Origin: JACQKA01 sp964462785 | GTDB taxonomy: Bacteria > Patescibacteriota > Minisyncoccia > Phycocordibacterales > UBA2100 | Assembly: GCA_964462785.1 (NCBI GenBank) | Contig: CAYWZA010000004.1 | Coordinates: forward strand, 1-58,285 | Direction: 5' to 3' | DNA length: 58,285 nucleotides | Part shown: piece after piece, positions 35,202 to 41,402 of the stretch | How the letters are laid out: each line of letters starts with the position of its first letter | Position numbering within the stretch: position 1 is the stretch's first letter | The notes under the pieces: generated by a model | Database searches by the model: none | What the model was told of the DNA's origin: nothing | Seen by the model: the letters and a program-made list of their open reading frames with translations, nothing else | Made by a program: the position numbers and the translations under genes

Positions 35202-35714
35202 ATGCGCTCTTTATCGCAAGCTGTTGATTTTGATTACAAAGTCGCTGGAATTATTGCTGTCTTATTCTGTGCATCTCTCAATGCATTCTATTACCTGTTC
35301 CGGGCTGTTCTTTTTGTGCTGTGGGCGCAGTACATACTGGGTCCTGAAGAGGTTCCTTCTAAGGCTGCCTCAATAGTAATATGGTGTATTTTTTTACTTG
35401 TTGCTGGTGTCTCATGGGTTGCAGGTACATTAGCATATTTCAAGTGGCGAAGATCTCACGATGACGGACTTGTTTTGGAGGGGATTATTTTGGGTGCTTA
35501 TTCTGCACTACTCATTGGTTTTGGCAATTACGCTTGGTATACAGCACAATCATATTTAGAATATTGGAGTGGTAGCTCTGTATATCGTGGCAGTGGTGTA
35601 TATACTGTGTACTTGAAATTTGATGACATGCTCATAATGTTATTTCTCCTTGGCGCTCCTGCGGTCATCATCTCTGCTCTGGTTGGTGCGTATCTGCAGC
35701 GCCGAGGAAAATAG
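35202..35714 (+). CDS. Hypothetical four-helix membrane protein
   Basis: The 170-residue product has four membrane helices (about 13-45, 58-80, 95-112, 138-160) and a Tyr/Ser-rich loop between helices 3 and 4 (YWSGSSVYRGSGVYTVYLKF). A TAAAAT hexamer lies 15 nt before the ATG; no Shine-Dalgarno is seen. Not recognised. It converges on msrB with a 7-nt gap. Confidence 0.65.
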   Translation: MRSLSQAVDFDYKVAGIIAVLFCASLNAFYYLFRAVLFVLWAQYILGPEEVPSKAASIVIWCIFLLVAGVSWVAGTLAYFKWRRSHDDGLVLEGIILGAYSALLIGFGNYAWYTAQSYLEYWSGSSVYRGSGVYTVYLKFDDMLIMLFLLGAPAVIISALVGAYLQRRGK

Positions 35715-35721
35715 TGCAAAA

Positions 35722-36135
35722 TTATTTTTCCTCCAAATTAAGTGCGCAGGAATTGATGCAGAAGTGTTTGCCGGTATTGGGTGTATTTTCTGATCCGTCA
35801 GGACTCTCGTCGAATACATGACCGAGGTGGCTGCCGCATTGGGCACAGGTGACCTCGGTGCGGTTCATGCCATGCGATGAATCGTGTTCAAAGCGCACTG
35901 CGCCTTCCTTTGCGCTCGCAAAGCTTGGCCAGCCAGCGAGACCGGGTGCTTGTGATATGAATTTCGTATCAGAGTCAAAAAGTTCCGCACCACATCCGGC
36001 ACAGCGATACATTCCCTGCTCTTTCGTATCCCAAAACTCACCGGTAAAGGCCGGCTCAGTCCCTTTCTCACGCAGCACCTTGTATTGCTCGGGAGTCAGT
36101 GTCTTCTTCCAATAGTTTTCGTCGTGTTCATGCAT
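35722..36135 (-). CDS. msrB: Peptide-methionine (R)-S-oxide reductase
   Basis: Repairs methionine-R-sulfoxide in oxidised proteins. The two zinc-binding CxxC pairs are CAGC and CAQC, and the catalytic Cys lies in HFCINSCAL near the C-terminus, where most homologues have RYCINS. The 137-residue length is normal. It starts two bases after the stop of the DUF5667-like gene, so it is probably the third gene of the sigma/anti-sigma operon, which suggests that the sigma factor controls an oxidative-stress response; that link is inference. Confidence 0.94.
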   Translation of the reverse strand: MHEHDENYWKKTLTPEQYKVLREKGTEPAFTGEFWDTKEQGMYRCAGCGAELFDSDTKFISQAPGLAGWPSFASAKEGAVRFEHDSSHGMNRTEVTCAQCGSHLGHVFDESPDGSENTPNTGKHFCINSCALNLEEK

Positions 36136-36137
36136 AC

Positions 36138-37130
36138 TCAATCGCGTTCTTCGTTTTTCTTGCTACCGCTGTCCTCATAATCTGTGCCCAGAGCGGCGGC
36201 GGTGTTGAGTCTCAATTTTCCAAAACGCTTACCGTTTTCACGCTTGGATTGACTATCGGGATTTGCGTCACTTTGCTCGACTTCAATCAGCGCGCGCTCA
36301 AGCTTGTCTATGCGCGTACGCACCCTTTGGAAAATAACGTCTTCCTGATCTTCTGTAGCGTCTTCGTCATGATCATCCTCGTCAGTTTTGGGCGTCTCTG
36401 TTGCAATAAGCATGTCCGCGGGTGCGGCAAATTCGGTTTCGGCCTCCATCATTCTTAGGGTAGCGGTCTCCGGCTGCGCCATGAGAGCTGTTGTTTCTGC
36501 AGCCTGGGTTGCTGATCCGGCGGCATTGTCTTGTGTAGCTGCTGCAGCCTTCATATCCGCCTTGGCAAGTCGCGTATCGTGCTTGCGCAGCGTGCCCTCA
36601 AACTCAGCAAGCACAGTGATTGCCGCAGCGCGACCGCGCTTTTCCTTAATACGCTGCGCGCGCGATTCAACAGCATCCGCCAAGTGCTCAAACCGAGTTT
36701 CGATTTCTGTTTGAGCTTCATTCGTCATGCGATTCTCGGCGCGCAATACAATTGCCTCTTCCAAACGCCGCTCTGCGCGGCGCGCATCCCACCGCGCACG
36801 CCCCTCATCGGAAATTGTTGCCGCCGCCACAGCTTCCTCTACCACGTCAACTTTAATGGCGTAGAGCGCATCACCGGGAAGTGAACCTTCCGCCGCATAC
36901 ACCGTGCCGCCCCCGAGCACCAACACCGCAATGAGAGCAGCAGCGACCGGCCTGTGCATGATCACCAGAAGGCGCCCCGCCGCCCACGGAGATGGAATCA
37001 TGCGCGAGCGAGGATGCGCCACGGCAAACTTCTCGACGCGAGCGCGTATTGCGTTTTTTTCCGCGTTCGAAAGCTCGACACGTCGCGCGCTTTCCAATAT
37101 CTGTTTAAGTTGTGGTGTTAAGTCATCCAT
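36138..37130 (-). CDS. DUF5667-like anti-sigma-type membrane protein
   Basis: The 330-residue product has a short N-terminal cytoplasmic helix region (about residues 1-55), one membrane helix (about 60-85) and an external segment starting SLPGDALYAIKV, the hallmark of DUF5667 proteins, followed by long charged helices and Ala/Glu-rich coils. The start ATG at 37130 overlaps the end of the ECF sigma gene (stop 37123-37125), indicating translational coupling; longer in-frame starts at 37151 and 37157 exist. Position and topology suggest an anti-sigma factor. No clear zinc-anti-sigma cysteine motif is visible. Confidence 0.8.
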   Translation of the reverse strand: MDDLTPQLKQILESARRVELSNAEKNAIRARVEKFAVAHPRSRMIPSPWAAGRLLVIMHRPVAAALIAVLVLGGGTVYAAEGSLPGDALYAIKVDVVEEAVAAATISDEGRARWDARRAERRLEEAIVLRAENRMTNEAQTEIETRFEHLADAVESRAQRIKEKRGRAAAITVLAEFEGTLRKHDTRLAKADMKAAAATQDNAAGSATQAAETTALMAQPETATLRMMEAETEFAAPADMLIATETPKTDEDDHDEDATEDQEDVIFQRVRTRIDKLERALIEVEQSDANPDSQSKRENGKRFGKLRLNTAAALGTDYEDSGSKKNEERD

Positions 37131-37638
37131 GGTTTTTTTCTTTTCCTTCATATGCATCCCGCAATTTTTTCACCGCGCGATGCAAGCGAACTGAAATGAC
37201 ATTCTCCGTCTCTCCGAGCGTCTCCGCAATCTCCCGCGGAGACAAGCCTTCGACATAGCGCATCGAAATCGTGGTGCGGTACGGCTCCTCAACGAGCTGT
37301 AAAACGCGCAATGCCTCCTGCCCCTCGGCAAAAGTTTTGCCGTCGAGCGCATGCTCATCCACCGGCGTGAACCCCTCCTCTTCGAGAGCGTCGAGAGAAG
37401 ACACTTTGCGCTTGCGCATCTCATCGATAATCGCATTACCTGCGACGCGATAGAGAAACGCGCGCATGTTTTCCACCTTTCGCCCCTCAGATATATAGCT
37501 CCATGTGCGGCAAAAAGTCTCTTGCACGATGTCTTTCGCGAGCTCACGATTGCTGGTTTTGAAATAACAATGGCGGAACAGCGCGTTAGCGTACGCCTCA
37601 TACGCCTCCAAAAATGCTTGCTGTGCCATGTCTTCCAT
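37123..37638 (-). CDS. ECF-type RNA polymerase sigma factor
   Basis: A sigma-70-family factor of the extracytoplasmic-function class, 171 residues. Region 2 is seen in ELAKDIVQETFCRTWSYI and MRAFLYRVAGNAIIDEMRKRK, and region 4 in LVEEPYRTTISMRYVEGLSPREIAETLGETENVISVRLHRAVKKLR. It is followed by a coupled, membrane-bound anti-sigma-like gene and msrB. A possible autoregulatory promoter is TGTAAG and CGTC 16 nt apart upstream of the start, as in several ECF regulons. Start ATG 37638; ATG 37629 is an alternative. Confidence 0.92.
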   Translation of the reverse strand: MEDMAQQAFLEAYEAYANALFRHCYFKTSNRELAKDIVQETFCRTWSYISEGRKVENMRAFLYRVAGNAIIDEMRKRKVSSLDALEEEGFTPVDEHALDGKTFAEGQEALRVLQLVEEPYRTTISMRYVEGLSPREIAETLGETENVISVRLHRAVKKLRDAYEGKEKNHG

Positions 37639-37698
37639 ATAGTAAGACGAGTATATGCATACCCGCTTACATGCATCATACTCATTGCAAAATGTGAG

Positions 37699-37740
37699 GC
37701 AACACAGAGCGGGTGCGCGAACGCACCCGCTCAGTGTTGC
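37699..37740 (-). terminator. Large hairpin after SPW-like gene
   Basis: GCAACAC and GAGCGGGTGCG on the left pair with CGCACCCGCTC and GTGTTGC on the right, with one A-A mismatch and a CGAA loop (18 pairs). It lies 22 nt past the stop of the minus-strand gene at 37762. No T-run, so it may be a Rho-dependent or processing end. Confidence 0.6.
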
Positions 37741-37761
37741 GAGATTCTAGGATTCTACTGG

Positions 37762-37950
37762 CTAGTGCTGGGGTACCATCCTGCCCGCCTCTCTTTCCGA
37801 CGCCACTTCCTGCGCCTCCCACAAGCTCAGTCCCACAATGACTGCGCCAGTGATGATAAGCGACCACATGAGCGTACTCTCCGCCATCCCAAGGAACGGA
37901 ACAGCGATGATCCAGAGACCAAGAATCAAGCCGAGCCAATGTTGCCACAT
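37762..37950 (-). CDS. Small SPW-repeat-like membrane protein
   Basis: The 62-residue product has two helices and opens with WQHWLGLILGLWIIAVPFLG, close to the SPW-repeat pattern (NW...LGLWLIVSPW). Function of the family is unknown. CATAAT ends 6 nt before the ATG, implying a leaderless mRNA. An overlapping frame (37682-37948) is open but lacks this match. Confidence 0.7.
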   Translation of the reverse strand: MWQHWLGLILGLWIIAVPFLGMAESTLMWSLIITGAVIVGLSLWEAQEVASEREAGRMVPQH

Positions 37951-38067
37951 AAGCAGATTATGAAGAGATTAGGGTTGTTAAAAGCGACCGTAAATAGTAT
38001 GCCAAAGAGGCATGGAGATTGTATGAGCGTCTGTTAGGTGAACTCTGTAAATTCTAAATCTTTATGC

Positions 38068-38073
38068 TATAGT
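38068..38073 (+). promoter_or_regulatory. -10 element of Cys/His-tailed protein gene
   Basis: TATAGT, about 30 nt before the start; the matching -35 (CTGTAA at 38045-38050) is weak. Confidence 0.4.
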
Positions 38074-38104
38074 CTCGGGTAGAAAATAGTTGAGGAGACG
38101 TCCG

Positions 38105-38440
38105 ATGTCGAAGAAAATCGAAAACACAGTATCTGCAATTCTGAAGAGCCCTGAGATGCTCTTCCTGGTTCAGCGTGCGATCGAACCATTTATTCGTGAG
38201 TGTGGCGATGAGGGTGATTTGTCGCTTTCACTAAAACTGTCTGTTAAAGATAATTATGATCTCGGTTTGAGCACGAAGACGGAAACTAGTATCGACGTTG
38301 ATCTTGCGCTAATCCTTAACGATGCCGACCAGACCAGCGAAACGCCCGTGACAGATCCCGGCGCTTGTTGCGAAGGCGCCGAAACAGAGCATGAAGAGCA
38401 CACATGTTGTGGTGGCGGTTGTCACGACCACAAAAAGTAG
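38105..38440 (+). CDS. Small protein with Cys/His-rich metal-binding-type tail
   Basis: The 111-residue product is soluble and acidic. The first 80 residues look like an alpha/beta fold I cannot name; the last 30 contain CCEG, HEEHTCCGGGCHDH, a tight cluster of Cys and His suited to binding a metal ion. GGAG lies 7 nt before the ATG. A strong terminator follows. It is 1.5 kb from the copper island but outside it; a metal role is inference from the tail only. Confidence 0.7.
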   Translation: MSKKIENTVSAILKSPEMLFLVQRAIEPFIRECGDEGDLSLSLKLSVKDNYDLGLSTKTETSIDVDLALILNDADQTSETPVTDPGACCEGAETEHEEHTCCGGGCHDHKK

Positions 38441-38456
38441 TGTTGTCCAAAGCGAC

Positions 38457-38485
38457 AGCCCCGCGTATTACCGCGGGGCTTTTTG
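38457..38485 (+). terminator. Terminator of Cys/His-tailed protein gene
   Basis: AGCCCCGCG-TATTAC-CGCGGGGCT followed by TTTTG. Confidence 0.9.
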
Positions 38486-38510
38486 TCGCCTTGTCTTTTT
38501 CGGAGGTTCT

Positions 38511-38768
38511 CTACGAGAGGTGTTTCGAAACGAGCTTCGTCATTTCAAACATATTGACCACCTTCTTGCCGCCAAACACTTTCTGCAATGCCGCATCCGC
38601 ATTGATATTCCGCTTGTTCTTTTCATCCTGCAGCTTGTTCTTCTTAATATACGCCCAGAGTGCCTTCACCACCTCCGAGCGAGCCATCGGGCCCTTTCCC
38701 ACCACCGCTGCGAGATCCTCACTCACGGCGAGCGGCTTCATAAACGCTGAACCTGCCTTTTTTGCCAT
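38511..38768 (-). CDS. SWIB/MDM2-domain protein
   Basis: The 85-residue protein is a single SWIB domain: MARSEVVKALWAYIKKNKLQD, then INADAALQKVFGGKKVVNMFEMTKLVSKHL. In eukaryotes it is a chromatin-complex domain; bacterial stand-alone copies are known in Chlamydia and in CPR genomes, where a DNA-related role is suspected. A basic N-terminus may help bind nucleic acid. AATAAT ends 6 nt before the ATG at 38768, suggesting a leaderless mRNA. The upstream region shares a box with the DUF1761 gene. Confidence 0.9.
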   Translation of the reverse strand: MAKKAGSAFMKPLAVSEDLAAVVGKGPMARSEVVKALWAYIKKNKLQDEKNKRNINADAALQKVFGGKKVVNMFEMTKLVSKHLS

Positions 38769-38872
38769 ACGCACATTATTACTAAATTATTAACTACCTT
38801 ATACCCCCAGTATACCAGCTACCCTTCCCTGTAGCACAAGACCCCTGTGTTTAAGCTGCAGTCTGCTCAAAA

Positions 38873-38901
38873 TTGACTTACTTCGTGTACAGATGTATAA
38901 T
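38873..38901 (+). promoter_or_regulatory. Consensus promoter of a tiny transcript
   Basis: TTGACT (38873-38878), 17-nt spacer, TATAAT (38896-38901). The terminator at 38921 begins only about 13 nt after the predicted start. Confidence 0.85.
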
Positions 38902-38907
38902 GAGATC

Positions 38908-38957
38908 CTGAACGAGCACTAAAGCGCCGGAGGTTTTACCCTCTGGCGCTTTTTTTG
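38908..38957 (+). ncRNA. Predicted transcript of about 50 nt, promoter next to terminator
   Basis: From the predicted start near 38908 the RNA runs about 13 nt and then forms the terminator AAAGCGCC-GAGG...CCTC-GGCGCTTT with seven T. No gene follows on this strand. It may be a tiny stable RNA, a regulatory decoy or a remnant leader cut off from its gene by island insertion. Confidence 0.55.
38921..38957 (+). terminator. Terminator of the tiny transcript
   Basis: AAAGCGCC and GGCGCTTT with inner GAGG/CCTC, followed by TTTTTTT. Confidence 0.9.
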
Positions 38958-39018
38958 GTGTTGTTGGTTACTGGGTTCAGGTACTGCTTTCGAGAATGAC
39001 TGATCATCATCTGCCACC

Positions 39019-39615
39019 CTACTTCTTTTTTGCGATAAAATGGAATGTGTGCCAATGCTTTTTACCGCCAGCAGAAAGGCGATCATCTCCATCAACTTCG
39101 TCGAACGAGAGGATATTACAGTCCTGTAGGAGTTTTTCTGCCTTCTCACGCGTAACAAATGTGTGCGTCCCAGAACCATCATTCCGCTCATCCTTCGGTC
39201 CAAAAAATTGCCCAGTGACAATGCCTCCGGACTTCAGCGATGCGATCAAGGACGCAAACATCGTGTCAAATGTTTGCGGTGGATTAAACGGCAGTGAATA
39301 CTGCGCATTAATAAGGTCATACGATTCCGGATCAAAGTTGAATGTGTCGAACGTGCTCACATGATACTCGAAATGATCCGGTGGGAATGTTGCTGCTCTT
39401 GCCTGAACGACAGGGTCAGTTTCAACAGAATGCAAATTCACCGCGGTCACCGAGCGAAACCCTTGTTCCAATAGATACGCAGACTCATTGAGTGCACCGG
39501 GGCCAAGATCGAGAGCGTTATCCCTCGCTTGCACATACGGCATCGCTCTTACCAGTAATTCTCGCGGCGATTTTTCTTTTGTCCGCTCCGAATATGTTTT
39601 CCATGGATTATCCAT
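39019..39615 (-). CDS. SAM-dependent methyltransferase (class I)
   Basis: The 198-residue product has the Rossmann methyltransferase motif I as ALDLGPGALNES, an acidic end of strand 2 in TAVNLHSVE, and motif IV-like YDLINAQYSLPF, as in TehB/UbiE-like enzymes. Substrate unknown. The start ATG 39615 lies only 10 bp inside the border of the 253-bp repeat, so its promoter, if close, is within the repeat: TACAAT is 20 nt upstream on the minus strand. The original upstream region may have been replaced by the island. Confidence 0.85.
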   Translation of the reverse strand: MDNPWKTYSERTKEKSPRELLVRAMPYVQARDNALDLGPGALNESAYLLEQGFRSVTAVNLHSVETDPVVQARAATFPPDHFEYHVSTFDTFNFDPESYDLINAQYSLPFNPPQTFDTMFASLIASLKSGGIVTGQFFGPKDERNDGSGTHTFVTREKAEKLLQDCNILSFDEVDGDDRLSAGGKKHWHTFHFIAKKK

Positions 39616-39624
39616 AACGTTCTT

Positions 39625-39631
39625 TCTGCGG
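39625..39631 (+). other. Left direct repeat (putative att core TCTGCGG)
   Basis: TTCT-T-TCTGCGG-T-GAGA here and TTCT-A-TCTGCGG-A-GAGA at the 3' end of tRNA-Ser (49987-49993) are in direct orientation and bound a segment of 10.4 kb. This is the layout of attL/attR after integration at a tRNA 3' end. Confidence 0.5.
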
Positions 39632-39877
39632 TGAGATTGTATCTGACGCGCGAACCCACTTCGAGAAGCAGACGGCCAACTGACGCACGCGCCACCCGCG
39701 AGGTGACTCGAGCCCCCGTACACGCGCGACCACGCCCCGCCGCCTCCTCTGATTCAGCAGAGAGGCCCGACACCCCGCCCTTTTCCTCATGTTCATTTAT
39801 TTTCGCCCCCAAAATCGAAATGATGCAAAGGGTGGGGTGTACGGCTCTTCTGTTCTGAAAGAGGCGTGCGGGGCTTC
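39625..39877. repeat. 253-bp inverted repeat, left copy
   Basis: Identical, as far as I can compare by eye, to the reverse complement of 48080-48332. It carries no convincing gene: a 75-codon Arg/Ser/Pro-rich frame spans it but reads as GC-rich noise. Its left border begins with TCTGCGGTGAG. The two copies enclose the copper operon and one more gene. Confidence 0.9.
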
Positions 39878-39890
39878 CAACTACGCTCTC

Positions 39891-39965
39891 CAACGGCTCA
39901 GCATTGGAATTCAACGGCTCAAATGTAAACAAATGAGCCGTTGAGCTATCCGTCCTGAGCCGTTG
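39891..39965. repeat. Nested operator-like inverted repeats CAACGGCTCA
   Basis: CAACGGCTCA occurs at 39891 and 39912, and its complement TGAGCCGTTG at 39934 and 39956. Spacing between like copies is 21-22 bp, two helical turns. The inner pair forms an 11-bp hairpin. The block lies just past the stop of the winged-helix gene, at the left end of the copper operon. Confidence 0.7.
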
Positions 39966-39974
39966 GTCGCGCGG

Positions 39975-40445
39975 TCAGTTTTTGACGTATTTGACGTGCT
40001 TTCCCGTGCTTCCGCTCATTCGCAACAACCCCTCTTTCGCAAGCTGGGCAAGGTGGCGCGTGGCGGTAGCGTCCGAGACATGCAGAAGTTTTTCGACATC
40101 GTCGTTCGTAACCGCGCCCTTCTTCATCACCTCCGCCATGATCCGCTCCAGCTTCGCGCGTTTCTTTGTTTGGATTGTCGCTCTCCCTTTTGCTGCTTTC
40201 TCACGCGCTCCAGATGCAGAAGGCGCGGGGGCAGATGACGGAGCGGGAGTAGGTGGCGTTGTCGGCGCGGGTATAGGCGGAGGTGTTTCGGGAAGCGCGC
40301 GCTCGGGTGTAGGCGCTGGCGCAACTACGGGCGCGGGCGCAGCAACCGGTTCGGGAGGAGGTGACGGAGCCGCCTGCGGCGGCTCCGGTATCGCATCTGC
40401 CTCAGGTGAATCGGCAGACGGCGGCTGTGTTGCGCTATCGTCCAT
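39975..40445 (-). CDS. Winged-helix protein with Pro/Ala-rich N-terminal region
   Basis: The 156-residue product has a long Pro/Ala/Glu-rich, probably disordered region (residues 1-85), a basic linker (KGRATIQTKKRAK) and a C-terminal winged helix: ERIMAEVMKKGAVTNDDVEKLLHVSDATATRHLAQLAKEGLL, as in DeoR/ArsR-type regulators. It is the last gene of the copper operon, 3 nt after the cupredoxin gene, and is a candidate regulator of it; no metal-binding Cys pair is visible. Low-complexity N-termini of this sort are common in CPR nucleic-acid-binding proteins. Confidence 0.75.
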   Translation of the reverse strand: MDDSATQPPSADSPEADAIPEPPQAAPSPPPEPVAAPAPVVAPAPTPERALPETPPPIPAPTTPPTPAPSSAPAPSASGAREKAAKGRATIQTKKRAKLERIMAEVMKKGAVTNDDVEKLLHVSDATATRHLAQLAKEGLLRMSGSTGKHVKYVKN

Positions 40446-40448
40446 ACA

Positions 40449-40895
40449 TTATCGTGTCGGCTCGACATCAGAGCGCGGCGACACTTTATTAACTATCATT
40501 TTACCGATCTGATCAAAGTGCCCACGCGGCTTGCCATCCACGATACCTTCGCCGCACGCGACGGAGCAGTAGTAGGGCCACTCGCCAACGGTGTTGGCGA
40601 TGAATTCGACATGGATGGTGCCGCGTGCAGGCAGGCGCTGCGATACGCCGAACTGATCGAGGGCGAAACCATGATCATAATCATCTTCATTCACCACAGT
40701 GAGCTTCACAAGATCGCCCTGATTGACGGAGAATGTTTCCGGATTCCAATTCCATCGGTTTTTCTGCGCAATGACGGTGAACTCGCGCACCTCACCCGTT
40801 ATCGCAGCGCGCTCACCTGCGACGAATGTGCGATACAGGATGCCGCCAGCCACCAGAACGGCGAGGACGATCAAGACCGAAATATATTTGTTCAT
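40449..40895 (-). CDS. Membrane-anchored cupredoxin (CuA-like)
   Basis: The 148-residue product has an N-terminal anchor (residues 4-24) and a cupredoxin domain with the ligand pattern CSVACGEG ... GHFDQIGKMIV, like the CuA domain of cytochrome oxidase subunit II and N2O reductase (Cys-x3-Cys ... His ... Met), plus an upstream DYDHGF His. It should bind copper on the outer face of the membrane for storage, delivery or electron transfer. Its start overlaps the previous stop by 4 bases. No oxidase genes are present in the window. Confidence 0.85.
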   Translation of the reverse strand: MNKYISVLIVLAVLVAGGILYRTFVAGERAAITGEVREFTVIAQKNRWNWNPETFSVNQGDLVKLTVVNEDDYDHGFALDQFGVSQRLPARGTIHVEFIANTVGEWPYYCSVACGEGIVDGKPRGHFDQIGKMIVNKVSPRSDVEPTR

Positions 40896-41401
40896 GCCTT
40901 TTTTCGACTAACGAACCAGCCCGCTAATAAACCAACAATGGCACCCAGACTGACGCCCAGCAAAAGAGAATTTGTGTCGACGGTTTTTTCTTGCTTTTGC
41001 ACGTCGATGAGAAAGTCCGGCAGTTCGTGGATTTTCTGCGCTGGGTCATTCACGAACGTAAAGTCGAAGAATACTTCGTGCAATCCCGGGTTCTCGAATA
41101 GGTAGGGATATTCCAAGACGCCTCCATGCACGGAAATGTCTTTCTTTTCGTGGATGAAAGTTTCTGAACCTCTGCCTTCGCTTATCCGAACATTCACCCG
41201 TATATCCTCCTTGATAAGGACCCCCGTTTTGAGGTCAACGAACGAGACAAGCATGGCTGTCTTCGTCCCTGCGATAGGCGTAAACGGTGCTCGGGAAAGA
41301 TTGACCAAGTACCCGTCCTTCACCCGCTGATCGCCGCCATTTGCAAAAGCGGTGAAGGGCAGGAGAACGGATAGTGCGACCACAATGAGTAATTTTTTCA
41401 T
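40892..41401 (-). CDS. Exported one-TM protein of copper operon
   Basis: The 169-residue product has a signal peptide (MKKLLIVVALSVLLPFTAFA), an extracytoplasmic beta-rich domain (about 21-140), and a C-terminal membrane helix with a basic stop (LLLGVSLGAIVGLLAGWFVSRKK), so it is anchored with the domain outside. The domain resembles CopC/FixH-like folds in feel but I cannot assign it. It begins one base after the copA stop and overlaps the cupredoxin gene by 4 bases, so it is translationally coupled to both. Confidence 0.8.
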   Translation of the reverse strand: MKKLLIVVALSVLLPFTAFANGGDQRVKDGYLVNLSRAPFTPIAGTKTAMLVSFVDLKTGVLIKEDIRVNVRISEGRGSETFIHEKKDISVHGGVLEYPYLFENPGLHEVFFDFTFVNDPAQKIHELPDFLIDVQKQEKTVDTNSLLLGVSLGAIVGLLAGWFVSRKKA

Positions 41402-41402
41402 A

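Noticed and set aside
36099..36458. Plus-strand frame opposite the anti-sigma-like gene
   Set aside because: Shadow of the well-supported minus-strand DUF5667-like gene; no ribosome site.
37682..37948. Alternative minus frame over the SPW-like gene
   Set aside because: Gly/Arg-rich sequence with no hydrophobic pattern; the 37762-37950 frame has the SPW-like helices and the leaderless start.
39631..39858. 75-codon frame in the 253-bp repeat (and its twin 48099-48344)
   Set aside because: Arg/Ser/Pro-rich GC-driven frame with no ribosome site or promoter; frames on both strands are open equally, so it is not evidence of a gene.
39625..39877. A degenerate tRNA within the 253-bp repeat
   Set aside because: GGTTCG-like and CTCGAG-like loops occur, but no arm pairs correctly and the anticodon loop would have six bases.
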